In this document: in pieces, positions 1 through 7,850 of the stretch
How positions within the stretch are numbered: position 1 is the first letter of the stretch
How the letters are laid out: each line of letters begins with the position of its first letter
Translations under genes and position numbers: made by a program
The notes under the pieces: generated by a model
Seen by the model: only the letters and a program-made list of their open reading frames with translations
Told to the model about the DNA's origin: nothing
Databases searched by the model: none
Assembly (NCBI GenBank): GCA_905214795.1
Contig: CAJMNM010000042.1
Span: 1 to 17,161 of the forward strand
Source of the DNA: an uncultured bacterium
GTDB taxonomy: Bacteria; Bacteroidota; Bacteroidia; Bacteroidales; Bacteroidaceae
Direction: 5' to 3'
DNA length: 17,161 bases

Positions 1-2821
1 TAGAAGCGTTAGAATGATTTTTCTGATATTCCGATGGTGTTATGCCGAATTCCTCTTTAAAACAAGCGGTGAAGTATTTACGGTTCTGATATCCCAATGC
101 AGTGGCTACTTCACTGATGTTACTGCTTTTATTGTTAAGCAAGGCTTTGGCCTGTTTCATTTTTATGTGACGGATAAAATCCAAAGGAGTATCTCCGGTA
201 ATTGCTTTAAGTTTTCTGGTAAGCGTAGACCGTGACATGTTCATGGCTCTGGCCAGTTCGTTTACATCAAAATCCGGACTGGCAATATTCTCCTTTACGA
301 TGTTTATGGCTTTGTCTATTAAAAGTTTATCCAACTTTCCGGTTTCTTCGTTGTCGGTAGATGTTTGCTGCAGGTAACTTCTCATTTTAATCATTTCCGC
401 GCTGTCAGCCCATAATTCTTCGCTTTTACGGTTTAAACGTTTGCTGTACCAATAAATAAGATAAGCGATAACTGCGCATCCGGTCAGAATATAGATGAGA
501 AATGCCCACCAGGTTTCATAAAACATGGCTTGACGGTTAATAATTAATGAGGCTACCTGATTGCTCCATTGTCCGTTACTGTCAGTTGATTTGACCTCGA
601 ATATGTAATCTCCTTTAGGGAGATGACTGTAATTTGCAGAGTTTTCTCCATCTGTTGTATATTGCCATCTGTCATCTATACCAATCATGCGGTATGCAAA
701 TCTGGTTTTGTTGGCTGAGATATAATTTAAAGATGAAAAATAAATTGTGATGTTACGTTCATCAGGTCTCAGCTGCAGTTGTTGGTCTTTGTCGTATGGT
801 CTGTGCAAGTCAAATAATAGAGACTGACCGTTTGCTGTAATGTCAGTAATGATCGTCTTGACAGGTGCAGGAGCATATTCAAGTTTCTCTGATGGCGTAA
901 ACTGACAGATTCCGTTTATTCCGCCAATATAGATATTGCCGTCTGTACCTTTACAGTAAGCAGAAGGAATGAATCGCCACAGATTCATCTGACTGTCTGT
1001 ACTTTGATAACTGTGAAAAGAGTTATTATGCGGATTCAGTTCAATAAGTTTCTGATTGGTGCCAATCCAGATATGATCAAATTCGTCCGACATAACATAA
1101 TTAACCATTTCTCCGTTCAACCCACAGATCTTGGCATACTTCTTGATTACTCCGGTACGAGGATCAAGGCGGATGACATCACCATCATGACTGCACAGCC
1201 ATATTTGTTGGTTATTTGTAGTGGTAATGCCCGAAATAATCGATTTAAACAAATACCTGTGTACACTGTTATTCTTGTTTACGGAATAAATACCCTGACC
1301 GCTAGTAGCAATCCAAATGGTATGATTGTCAGATTCTACAATCTTGTTAACCAGTCTGCCTATCTGTATGACTTTGTTTGTTTTGTTGTTTTTGAGGTCA
1401 TGCCGATAAACAGCTTCTCGTGTTCCTATCCACAAATATCTGCCATTATGAGTCTCGCAAACAGTACGTATCTGGTCATCTTGTGGCAGAATGGTATCTA
1501 ATTTTATGATATCCGATATCCTCATGTTCATGCCTTCGCGGGCAAAGCGATAGATTACGGTTTCGCCGAGTCCTACTATCCATACTGCATTTTTCATGCG
1601 GCTTCTTTCCATAATTTCGCTAAGTCCCAGATACGGAACGGCCGTATCTGGAAAATCTTTCTGGAAAGAGACTTCGTTTGTTTTTATGTTATAGAGAAAA
1701 ATGCCCATTCTTTCCTGATTAATCCAGAATATACCATCACCGCTGTCGCATAATGTTGAAACCGTAGGTGTATAGCTGGTATAGCGTTGCATGGATTGGA
1801 GAGGATAAAACTGGTGCATTTTATTTTGTGAATGCATGATAAAACTAGGATAAGTATATCCCGAAATCCATAAATTCTTATTCTTGTCCATTATGAGCTC
1901 ATGCAATAATTGCGGCTTCTCCGGATAGGTGTGGGTTAATACCGGACAACCGTTTTTTATTTCATAAGTCTGCAGATGGGTAGTCGATGTACCCCATATC
2001 TTGTTACCCTCTTCGTTTTGAACAATAAGAAAAACATTGTTTGTAGGTGCTGATGGAGACTGATAATAAGTAAACATATTGTCCGGTTGGGCTGAAGGAT
2101 CGAAACGTACAATACCGTCTCCCCATGTTGCAAGCCAATAGTAATTGTGTAGTTTGTCCTGAATGATGCAGCTGGGATTATGTTTGCGCATTAAATCTGG
2201 GAAAGCAATCAGAGAGTCTCTTTTGTTGTCATAACGGTATAGGAGGCCTGTTCTGAAGCCCATTATGATTTCTCCATCTCGTCCCTCGCAGAAACCGCAC
2301 ACAGCTGTAGCCGTATTACCGTTATAGGTGCGATAACCTTTAATCAGATTGCCGTCCGCGTTAAAACGGAATATGGTTCCGTCTGTTGAAACCCATATCT
2401 CGCCGTTTTTCCTTTTATACAATTCGAATATAAGTTTTTGTGCAAATAAATCTTTACGGATAGGGTAGACGCGGTAATCTTTTTTGTCAATACAATATAG
2501 TCCTTCTGTCGTACCAAACCATATACGTCCTTGGCGGTCTTCGGTAATACATTCTATACGGTTCGAGGCGATAAGTCCGCGGTGGTTGAAGTCCGAACGG
2601 AAAACCTTTATCTGATAGCCGTCGTCACGGTATAGTCCGTTGATGGTGCCATACCACATGAAACCTTCGCTGTCTTCAAAAATACGGTTAATGGCGGTAA
2701 TCGGCAGTTTGTTCAGGTTAGGAATCTCGTCATAGACATCATATTGACTATTGGATATATTTTCAGCCTGAATGAAAAAAACAGACTGGAAGATTAGGAA
2801 TAAAGTAATGATATATTTCAT
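1..2821 (-). CDS. HTCS-like membrane regulator without kinase or receiver (propeller, Y_Y_Y, TM, AraC HTH); C-terminus cut by window edge
   Basis: Translating the minus strand from ATG at 2821-2819 gives an open frame of 940 codons reaching base 1 without a stop. Residues 1-20 are a signal peptide (MKYIITLFLIFQSVFFIQA). Residues about 30-690 carry propeller repeats typical of HTCS sensors (FEDSEGFMWYGTINGLYR, DRQGRIWFGTTEGLY, NKNLWISG, NHTIWIATSGQGIY). About 690-765 is a Y_Y_Y domain (FAYRMIGIDDRWQYT, NYSHLPKGDYIFEVKSTD). Residues about 772-794 are a membrane helix (AFLIYILTGCAVIAYLIYWY). After a linker of about 40 residues comes an AraC-type HTH, about 834-935 (FDVNELARAMNMSRSTLTRK, EVATALGYQNRKYFTACFKE, FGITPSEY). 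Classical HTCS proteins place histidine kinase and receiver domains (about 400 residues) between membrane and HTH; here both are absent with the frame intact. It probably senses a periplasmic glycan and binds DNA directly from the membrane. It is divergent from the arabinofuranosidase gene, a likely target. Confidence 0.93.
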   Translation of the reverse strand, partial: MKYIITLFLIFQSVFFIQAENISNSQYDVYDEIPNLNKLPITAINRIFEDSEGFMWYGTINGLYRDDGYQIKVFRSDFNHRGLIASNRIECITEDRQGRIWFGTTEGLYCIDKKDYRVYPIRKDLFAQKLIFELYKRKNGEIWVSTDGTIFRFNADGNLIKGYRTYNGNTATAVCGFCEGRDGEIIMGFRTGLLYRYDNKRDSLIAFPDLMRKHNPSCIIQDKLHNYYWLATWGDGIVRFDPSAQPDNMFTYYQSPSAPTNNVFLIVQNEEGNKIWGTSTTHLQTYEIKNGCPVLTHTYPEKPQLLHELIMDKNKNLWISGYTYPSFIMHSQNKMHQFYPLQSMQRYTSYTPTVSTLCDSGDGIFWINQERMGIFLYNIKTNEVSFQKDFPDTAVPYLGLSEIMERSRMKNAVWIVGLGETVIYRFAREGMNMRISDIIKLDTILPQDDQIRTVCETHNGRYLWIGTREAVYRHDLKNNKTNKVIQIGRLVNKIVESDNHTIWIATSGQGIYSVNKNNSVHRYLFKSIISGITTTNNQQIWLCSHDGDVIRLDPRTGVIKKYAKICGLNGEMVNYVMSDEFDHIWIGTNQKLIELNPHNNSFHSYQSTDSQMNLWRFIPSAYCKGTDGNIYIGGINGICQFTPSEKLEYAPAPVKTIITDITANGQSLLFDLHRPYDKDQQLQLRPDERNITIYFSSLNYISANKTRFAYRMIGIDDRWQYTTDGENSANYSHLPKGDYIFEVKSTDSNGQWSNQVASLIINRQAMFYETWWAFLIYILTGCAVIAYLIYWYSKRLNRKSEELWADSAEMIKMRSYLQQTSTDNEETGKLDKLLIDKAINIVKENIASPDFDVNELARAMNMSRSTLTRKLKAITGDTPLDFIRHIKMKQAKALLNNKSSNISEVATALGYQNRKYFTACFKEEFGITPSEYQKNHSNAS

Positions 2822-2840
2822 AATATAATTAAGTTCAATA

Positions 2841-2872
2841 CAAAGATAGTGAAAGGCGCGAGCAGAGACAAA
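2841..2872 (-). promoter_or_regulatory. Promoter of the regulator, proximal copy (inside repeat unit 1)
   Basis: On the minus strand, TTTG (2872-2869) is followed by 20 bases and TATCTTTG (2848-2841). This matches the Bacteroidota primary-sigma consensus (TTTG, 19-21 bp, TAnnTTTG) in every specified base. Transcription would begin around 2834, leaving a very short leader of roughly 10-15 bases before the ATG at 2821. Confidence 0.75.
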
Positions 2873-2925
2873 CGAAAAACGCAGTTTTTAACGTTTGGCT
2901 ATGCCGAGCCGCCTCCTGTCTTATT

Positions 2926-2957
2926 CAAAGATAGTGAAAGGCGCGAGCAGAGACAAA
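2926..2957 (-). promoter_or_regulatory. Promoter of the regulator, distal copy (inside repeat unit 2)
   Basis: This is the identical promoter in the second repeat unit: TTTG (2957-2954), 20 bases, TATCTTTG (2933-2926), minus strand. A transcript from here would run through repeat unit 1, so its leader of about 100 bases would contain the palindrome and could fold into a long hairpin just upstream of the start codon. Confidence 0.65.
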
Positions 2958-3093
2958 CGAAAAACGCAGTTTTTAACGTTTGGCTATGCCGAGCCGCCTC
3001 CTGTCTTATTCAAAGATAGAATATTTTTCGGAAAAAATCCTTGTCTGTTTATAAATTAAGATGCTTTAAATATAGATAAAAAATGAATCAAAA

Positions 3094-3134
3094 AGGGGGT
3101 ATAAATGTTCTAAAGCGGCATTTGATTAAATTTG
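3094..3134 (+). promoter_or_regulatory. Candidate activator box and -7 element upstream of the arabinofuranosidase gene
   Basis: AGGGGGTAT at 3094-3102 precedes TAAATTTG at 3127-3134, which matches the TAnnTTTG -7 consensus. No TTTG lies at the correct -33 distance; a consensus -7 without a -33 next to a G-rich box would suit an activator-dependent promoter. The box resembles the paired TAGGGGTAT boxes upstream of the gene at 8043. The leader would be about 155 bases. Confidence 0.4.
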
Positions 3135-3171
3135 AAGTCATGCAAATGATGCATGAGATTGTTTTTTAAGC

Positions 3172-3179
3172 TATATTTG
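3172..3179 (+). promoter_or_regulatory. Alternative -7 element upstream of the arabinofuranosidase gene
   Basis: TATATTTG matches TAnnTTTG exactly but has no TTTG at 19-21 bases upstream. It would give a leader of about 110 bases. It competes with the element at 3127-3134, and the sequence alone does not decide between them. The rest of 3020-3298 is AT-rich, with nothing else I can support. Confidence 0.35.
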
Positions 3180-3298
3180 TAAATTAATGGTTGAAAAAAT
3201 AGAATAAGACGTTTTTAAACCAGATTTATCATTTGGTTAAAAATAATATTCTGTTTACAAATGGATATATGGCCATATCTTATTAACTTTTACATAAT

Positions 3299-6200
3299 AT
3301 GAAAAACGTTTTTACGAAACCGACTTTAACTTTAGGACTATGTCTTGGCTGTATTGCATGGCCTTTTTCCGACCTGCATGCGCAAAGCAAATTGTATCCT
3401 CGCTTGTTCGATCTGCAAGAGGTGACGCTCGAGAACGGAGTGTTTAAAACAGCGATGGATTTAAATTATAATACCTTGCTGGAATATGATGTCGACCGTT
3501 TGCTTACGCCATATATGCGTCAGGCCGGCTTTACCGAATGGGAGCAGCAGCACCCCAATTTCACCAACTGGGGATCCGGAAACTTCCGGCTCGACGGACA
3601 TGTCGGGGGACATTACCTTTCAGCTCTGGCTTTGGCCTATGCGTCATCAAAGGACGAGTCTGTACGTGCCAAGATGAAAGAACGTATGGATTACATGGTA
3701 GATAAAATGGCCGAGTGTCAGGCAGTATTTGATTCGAATACCGATGGCTTGTACGGCTATATCGGCGGTCTGCCTGATAACAACGTATGGACAGGAATAT
3801 ATCATGGCAATCTGGGAGCATATAACAGTAACCGTGGTAATGTGCCTTTGTATACCATGCACAAGGTATATGCCGGTTTGCGCGATGCCTGGATGTATGG
3901 CGGCAATGAGAAAGCAAAGGAGTGTTTTCTTAAATTGTGTGATTGGGGCGTTAATCTGATTTCCAATCTCGATGATGCCACAGTGCAGAGTATTCTTGAT
4001 ACAGAACATGGCGGTATCAACGAAATGTACGTTGATGCTTATCAGATGACCGGTGAGGAGAAATATCTGACTGCCGCACGCCGCTACTCACACAAAACCA
4101 TGGTAGATAATATGCAGACGGTTAATCATGCGTTTCTTGATAATAAGCATGCAAATACCCAGGTGCCGAAATATATCGGATTTGCACGTCTGGCGCAGAA
4201 AGATGACAAAAGTGCAGATGATATCGTAGCACGTTATCGTAAGGCCGCACATAATTTCTGGACTGATGTGGTATCTGCACGTACAGTAGCTTTGGGCGGA
4301 AACAGCATCGCTGAACACTTCCTGCCCGATTCTCGCTGTTCAGAGTACATCAACAATCCCGATGGTCCCGAAAGCTGTAACACCAATAATATGCTGAAGC
4401 TTACCGAAGATTTGTTTGCTGATGCGCAGGACTCCAGATATGCCGATTTTTATGAGCAGGCCATGCTCAACCACATTCTTTCCACACAGAATCCGCATAC
4501 GGGAGGTTATGTATATTTTACCAGTCTTCGTCCGCAGCATTACCGGATGTATTCTCAGGTCAATCAGGGTATGTGGTGTTGCGTAGGTACGGGTATGGAA
4601 AATCACAGTAAGTATGGTGAGTTCGTTTATGCACATTCCTTGGCCGACGATACCTTGTATGTGAATCTTTTTGTGGCGAGTAAACTCAACAGCGAGAAAT
4701 TCGCGTTGACACAGGAGACACAGTTCCCTTATGAAGAGAAAACAACCTTGACGGTAGACAAAGCCGGGCAGTATGTCATGGCCGTCCGTCGTCCGTCCTG
4801 GTGTAAGAACGGTTACAAGGTGCTGGTCAATGGCGTGGAGCAGGATGTGGCTGTTGTTGACGGGCAGTACGTCAGTCTGAACCGTTCCTGGCAAACCGGT
4901 GATAAGGTAGAAGTGCAGTTCCCCATGCAGATGGAACTGCTGGAGTGTCCTAATTATCCCGACTATGTCGCCTTCCGCTACGGTCCGGTCTTGTTGGGTG
5001 CCATTACCGGAACCGATAATCTGGTCGGTCAGTTTGCCGGTGAGGGCAGAATGGACCATGCTCCTTCACAGGGCGCGCAATTGAGTCTCACCTCAGCTCC
5101 CATGCTGATAGGCGAACGTGAGGATGTACTCAGCTATGTTTACCCTGTCGATAAGTCAAAACTGCAATTCAAGATACGCAAGGAATTATACAGCAGCGAC
5201 CGTTTTGCCGATTTGGTATTGCAGCCGTTCTTTACCATACACGAGGCTCGTTACATGATGTACTGGAATCAGCTGACACAGGCCGAATGGGATGCCATTA
5301 AAGATCAGGTCATGGCCGAAGAACAGGTGATGCAACGATTGAACGACAGAACCTTGGACTTTGTGGCTACCGGTGAGCAGCAGAGCGATGCCGGCCATGT
5401 GCTTGAGGGTGATTTTGAGAAAGGGTCATATGCCGGTGAATTTTATGTAGATGCCTTGAAAGGCAAATGGTTCAGTTACCAGTTGGCTACAAAGGGTGTA
5501 AGTGAGGGACTCTCATTGATGTGCCGTTATCACAGCGCCGACGCGGGACGTGTCTGCACCATTTATATTAATGGTAAGGTCTTCCGCCAGGTTCAACTCG
5601 AGACCCGTCCGGCAGCAGGATTCTATAATGTAGAATATCCCATTCCGGCTGATATGGTTAAGGACGCCGACGGCAATGTACCCGACAGCATAACGGTGAA
5701 GTTCGAGGCTACTGGCACAACTCCCACTCCGGGACTTTACTATTTGCGCCTGTTGAAAGAATATCTTGGTCCTCAGCCCTTTCATTATTCCTGCTATCAT
5801 TGGATGTCGGGAGATGCGGCACGTGTAGACCGTTTGGAATTTAACCGTTCAGCCAATACGGTGAAAGTTTATGGAAAGCAAGGCAATAACAATATTGCCT
5901 TGCAGTTCAATAAACTATATGACGATTCTTTGTATGTCAGAAGCAAGCAGCAATACTTTGTGGTCAAAGGTACTGATTTGAAGGTTGGCAGCGGTCTTTC
6001 ATATTTATGGTGGCTTAACGGTGCCAACCATGGAACACAAGTGGCTCCGCAATATGCTGTGACAAACGACAAGGGTGAGACCTATGTCATTTGGGATGTG
6101 ACACAAAGCGGTCTGGACGATAATCTGAAGAATGACAGTGTCATGTTTTCAAGCTACGGAAAAAGCATTAACACAGTGTTTGGTCTGACTTCTTCTGCGG

Positions 6201-6970
6201 CTGATTATTCTGCTGTTATTTCCGACATCGGTTTTTATTCTTTGAAAGAACTGTTGAAAACATATCCTGAACTGAAAACAACCATGAAGTGTAATGTGGT
6301 GGATGAGAACAGTAAGGTATGGGATGTCGACAACTCCTCTTCTGTCCGTAAGGCTTTGTTCATAAAGGATATTAAGGCTGATGAATGGACGGCGTTATGT
6401 TTGCCGGTTTCTGTCGGTATTTCAGACTCACGTGCTTTGTTTTCAGAAATCAAAGCCTTTGCCGGGCTGGAAAAGACCGAAGCCGGTGAACTCAAATTAT
6501 ATTTTGACGATGCCAATATGATAGATGCCGGTACTGTTTATCTGGTCAAGTCGTCTGAAGATTTGGCAGACTTTACTGTTGATAAAAGAATATCCGAGAC
6601 AAACGATACTCCCGAAGGTCAGGTTATCGATGATGTTACTGTTCAGGGCACTTACATCAGTCGTACTTTGGCTCCTTATACTTATCTATATGCCAATGAA
6701 GGTTTCGTTAAGCCGGAAGGTACTGATGCCGAGGTAAAGGGCTTAAGCATGTATGTGATGTTGAACGCAGCCGATTGGGAAAACATGCAGAAAGTGACTG
6801 TTTCTTTTGACGGTATGCCCGATGCTGTTGCTACGCCGGTAGTCGGCAATCAGTCATTTACGGTTTATACCGTTGACGGAAAAAAGGTGTTGAACAGTGC
6901 GGCTCGTGATGATTTTGAACAGTTACCTAAAGGTATATACATATTGCGCGGACAGAAAGTATTGAAATAA
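3299..6970 (+). CDS. Secreted GH146/GH127-type beta-L-arabinofuranosidase (DUF1680) with accessory and C-terminal sorting-like modules
   Basis: 1223 residues. Residues 1-28 are a signal peptide (cleavage likely at LHA-Q); no clear lipobox. About 30-620 is the DUF1680 catalytic fold. NWGSGNFRLDGHVGGHYLSA near residue 90 is typical. GGNSIAEHF places the probable acid/base at E339. PESCNTNNMLKL gives E358 and C360, and WCCVGTGMENHS gives C427 and C428, matching the zinc-binding Glu/Cys set and cysteine nucleophile known from the bifidobacterial enzyme HypBA1 (GH127). The GGNSxxEHF...ESCNT pattern looks more like GH146 than HypBA1. Family members release terminal beta-L-arabinofuranose from arabinan-type side chains. 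About 690-820 is a beta-sandwich module common behind these enzymes. About 1000-1223 matches the C-terminal module of the other two large proteins here, ending LPKGIYILRGQKVLK. The length is well above a bare GH127/GH146 enzyme. It appears to be a single-gene unit. Confidence 0.92.
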   Translation: MKNVFTKPTLTLGLCLGCIAWPFSDLHAQSKLYPRLFDLQEVTLENGVFKTAMDLNYNTLLEYDVDRLLTPYMRQAGFTEWEQQHPNFTNWGSGNFRLDGHVGGHYLSALALAYASSKDESVRAKMKERMDYMVDKMAECQAVFDSNTDGLYGYIGGLPDNNVWTGIYHGNLGAYNSNRGNVPLYTMHKVYAGLRDAWMYGGNEKAKECFLKLCDWGVNLISNLDDATVQSILDTEHGGINEMYVDAYQMTGEEKYLTAARRYSHKTMVDNMQTVNHAFLDNKHANTQVPKYIGFARLAQKDDKSADDIVARYRKAAHNFWTDVVSARTVALGGNSIAEHFLPDSRCSEYINNPDGPESCNTNNMLKLTEDLFADAQDSRYADFYEQAMLNHILSTQNPHTGGYVYFTSLRPQHYRMYSQVNQGMWCCVGTGMENHSKYGEFVYAHSLADDTLYVNLFVASKLNSEKFALTQETQFPYEEKTTLTVDKAGQYVMAVRRPSWCKNGYKVLVNGVEQDVAVVDGQYVSLNRSWQTGDKVEVQFPMQMELLECPNYPDYVAFRYGPVLLGAITGTDNLVGQFAGEGRMDHAPSQGAQLSLTSAPMLIGEREDVLSYVYPVDKSKLQFKIRKELYSSDRFADLVLQPFFTIHEARYMMYWNQLTQAEWDAIKDQVMAEEQVMQRLNDRTLDFVATGEQQSDAGHVLEGDFEKGSYAGEFYVDALKGKWFSYQLATKGVSEGLSLMCRYHSADAGRVCTIYINGKVFRQVQLETRPAAGFYNVEYPIPADMVKDADGNVPDSITVKFEATGTTPTPGLYYLRLLKEYLGPQPFHYSCYHWMSGDAARVDRLEFNRSANTVKVYGKQGNNNIALQFNKLYDDSLYVRSKQQYFVVKGTDLKVGSGLSYLWWLNGANHGTQVAPQYAVTNDKGETYVIWDVTQSGLDDNLKNDSVMFSSYGKSINTVFGLTSSAADYSAVISDIGFYSLKELLKTYPELKTTMKCNVVDENSKVWDVDNSSSVRKALFIKDIKADEWTALCLPVSVGISDSRALFSEIKAFAGLEKTEAGELKLYFDDANMIDAGTVYLVKSSEDLADFTVDKRISETNDTPEGQVIDDVTVQGTYISRTLAPYTYLYANEGFVKPEGTDAEVKGLSMYVMLNAADWENMQKVTVSFDGMPDAVATPVVGNQSFTVYTVDGKKVLNSAARDDFEQLPKGIYILRGQKVLK

Positions 6971-6975
6971 TCATC

Positions 6976-7051
6976 CGGACATGCAACATGTCATCTTACA
7001 GATGCCCACAGGTTGCATACTTTTATGATGATTTGTCCGCATTCGCTTTTT
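6976..7051 (+). terminator. Possible branched terminator after the arabinofuranosidase gene
   Basis: CGGACA (6976-6981) can pair with TGTCCG (7034-7039). Inside it, ATGCAAC (6981-6987) can pair with GTTGCAT (7012-7018) and CATC (6992-6995) with GATG (7001-7004). A short T-run follows at 7047-7051. The complementarity is visible, but the T-run is eight bases from the outer stem, so termination is uncertain. Confidence 0.4.
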
Positions 7052-7072
7052 CTTATTCATAAAAGATTTCCC

Positions 7073-7099
7073 ATAACTTTCCCCGAAAAAGTTATTTTT
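7073..7099 (+). terminator. AT-rich hairpin with T-run, likely backup terminator
   Basis: ATAACTTT (7073-7080), a 7-base loop, and AAAGTTAT (7088-7095) form a perfect 8-bp stem running straight into TTTTT (7095-7099). It lies about 100 bases after the arabinofuranosidase stop codon. The stem is AT-rich and so would be weak. Confidence 0.5.
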
Positions 7100-7106
7100 G
7101 TTAAAT

Positions 7107-7620
7107 CCCCTTCACTCCTTCAAAACTACATCTAAGTTGGTGGATATAAGCAGTTTGTGTGTGAAGGGTATCTTTCATTCATCCTTCACGCCGGTTCATT
7201 TCCTTTTAGAATGATATCCTTAGAAAAATATTGACTTGTGGAAACCGGAATGCCTACGGTTGTGAGTTCTTTTGTGTACGGTTACGAATCTCATCCGCTA
7301 CGGTCACGAATTTTTTTCTGCACGGTTACGGTGATGCCCGTAACCGTACCGGAATAAATTTCCGCACTGTTACCGTAAAACCCGTAACCGTGCCTGTCTA
7401 TGTTTTGTAAATAAATAAGACCGTTTATGTTTTTAAGCAGAAAAATCATGCTGTGTGATGTTTTTGTTTTGCAGGTTATATGTGGTTCAGAACTGATTTG
7501 TAGCCTTTTTTTACAGAGAATCCGGAAATATGGTTGATGTGAATGATGTGAAATATTGTCCTTCACACTTAATTTATTGATTTAAAATGTGTTATATCAC
7601 GTTGTGAAGGGGTGAAGGAT
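7107..7620. repeat. Cluster of CCTTCAC / GTGAAGG boxes in both orientations
   Basis: Boxes seen: CCCCTTCACTCCTTCA (7107-7122), GTGAAGGG (7161-7168), ATCCTTCAC (7181-7189), CCTTCACA (7560-7567), and TGTGAAGGGGTGAAGGAT (7603-7620). The outermost copies are double boxes in opposite orientation and bracket about 510 bases, which include the ACGGTTACG array. CCCTTCAC/GTGAAGGG (7108-7115 with 7161-7168) and CCTTCACA/TGTGAAGG (7560-7567 with 7603-7610) are perfect 8-bp inverted pairs. The function is unknown. Confidence 0.6.
7255..7393. repeat. 22-bp-phased ACGGTTACG box array with mirrored half
   Basis: Direct boxes start at 7256 (ACGGTTGTG), 7278 (ACGGTTACG), 7300 (ACGGTCACG) and 7322 (ACGGTTACG), exactly 22 bases apart. 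Inverted boxes CGTAACCGT follow at 7339 and 7383, which are 44 (2 x 22) bases apart; a related GTTACCGT lies between them at 7369. GTACGGTTACG (7276-7286) pairs perfectly with 7339-7349, and GCACGGTTACGG (7320-7331) pairs perfectly with 7382-7393, so the two long stems interlock. Box 7320-7331 can instead pair locally with 7338-7349 (11 of 12). The spacing is about two helical turns, as for a protein-binding array. Confidence 0.85.
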
Positions 7621-7738
7621 AAAACGTGTTTCCTCGTAATTCAATGATATATAATGCGTTATCGTTCTAATGCCTTTCTTCGATCTTATTTGTATGTCTG
7701 AAAAACACCTTGTTAAAATGGTATATAAATCGTTTAAA

Positions 7739-7774
7739 TAGGGGTATTTTTTAGTTCAAAACAATTAGGGGTAT
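7739..7774 (+). promoter_or_regulatory. Direct-repeat TAGGGGTAT boxes, candidate activator site
   Basis: TAGGGGTAT occurs at 7739-7747 and again at 7766-7774, 27 bases apart and in the same orientation. Each is followed by a T-rich stretch and then A/T-G (TTTTTAG and CTATTTG). Paired direct half-sites suit AraC-type activators, and the nearby regulator has such a domain. Single related boxes occur at 3094-3102 and 16995-17003. Assignment to that regulator is inference. Confidence 0.45.
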
Positions 7775-7850
7775 CTATTTGAATGATTTTTCTCCATTGG
7801 TTTGTGAATGATTTTATTGTTTTGCAAGTGTCAAACGGACAGTTATATAT

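Larger units (their letters stand above)
2841..3019. repeat. Tandem duplication of an 85-bp palindromic repeat (2.1 copies)
   Basis: Bases 2841-2925 and 2926-3010 are identical as read, and the first nine bases of a third copy (CAAAGATAG) follow at 3011-3019. Each unit is an imperfect palindrome centred on AAACGAAAAAC-gca-GTTTTTAACGTTT, with further partial pairing outward (GGCG...GAGC against GCCGAGCCGCC). On the minus strand each unit reads TTTG-N20-TATCTTTG, a full promoter match. The mirrored right half retains TTTG-N19 but its -7 position has decayed to TGTCTTAT. The palindromic layout and CAAAGATA ends resemble dispersed intergenic repeats that I recall from Bacteroides genomes; this is memory, not a search result. 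The unit begins 20 bases upstream of the regulator start codon. Confidence 0.95.

Noticed and set aside
1004..1501. 165-codon plus-strand reading frame
   Set aside because: It lies antisense within the regulator's propeller region, which reads cleanly on the minus strand with conserved motifs; the plus-strand product has no recognisable features.
2841..3019. CRISPR-like array
   Set aside because: The 85-bp units are contiguous with no spacers, there are only two, and no cas gene is present.
3341..3352. Lipoprotein signal in the arabinofuranosidase leader (Cys15, Cys18)
   Set aside because: Residues before each Cys do not fit a lipobox, and a good signal peptidase I site (LHA-Q) follows at residue 28.
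4340..5059. 239-codon minus-strand reading frame
   Set aside because: It is entirely antisense to the arabinofuranosidase catalytic domain, including the ESCNT and WCCVGTG motifs, so it is a shadow of that gene.
7255..7393. Plasmid iteron origin
   Set aside because: The 22-bp phasing resembles iterons, but there is no rep gene or other plasmid function in the window and the flanks look chromosomal. It is kept only as an unexplained array.
7291..7566. 91-codon minus-strand reading frame in the gene-free region
   Set aside because: It overlaps the ACGGTTACG array, and its C-terminal VTVTV-type sequence is just the repeat translated. No promoter or similarity supports it.
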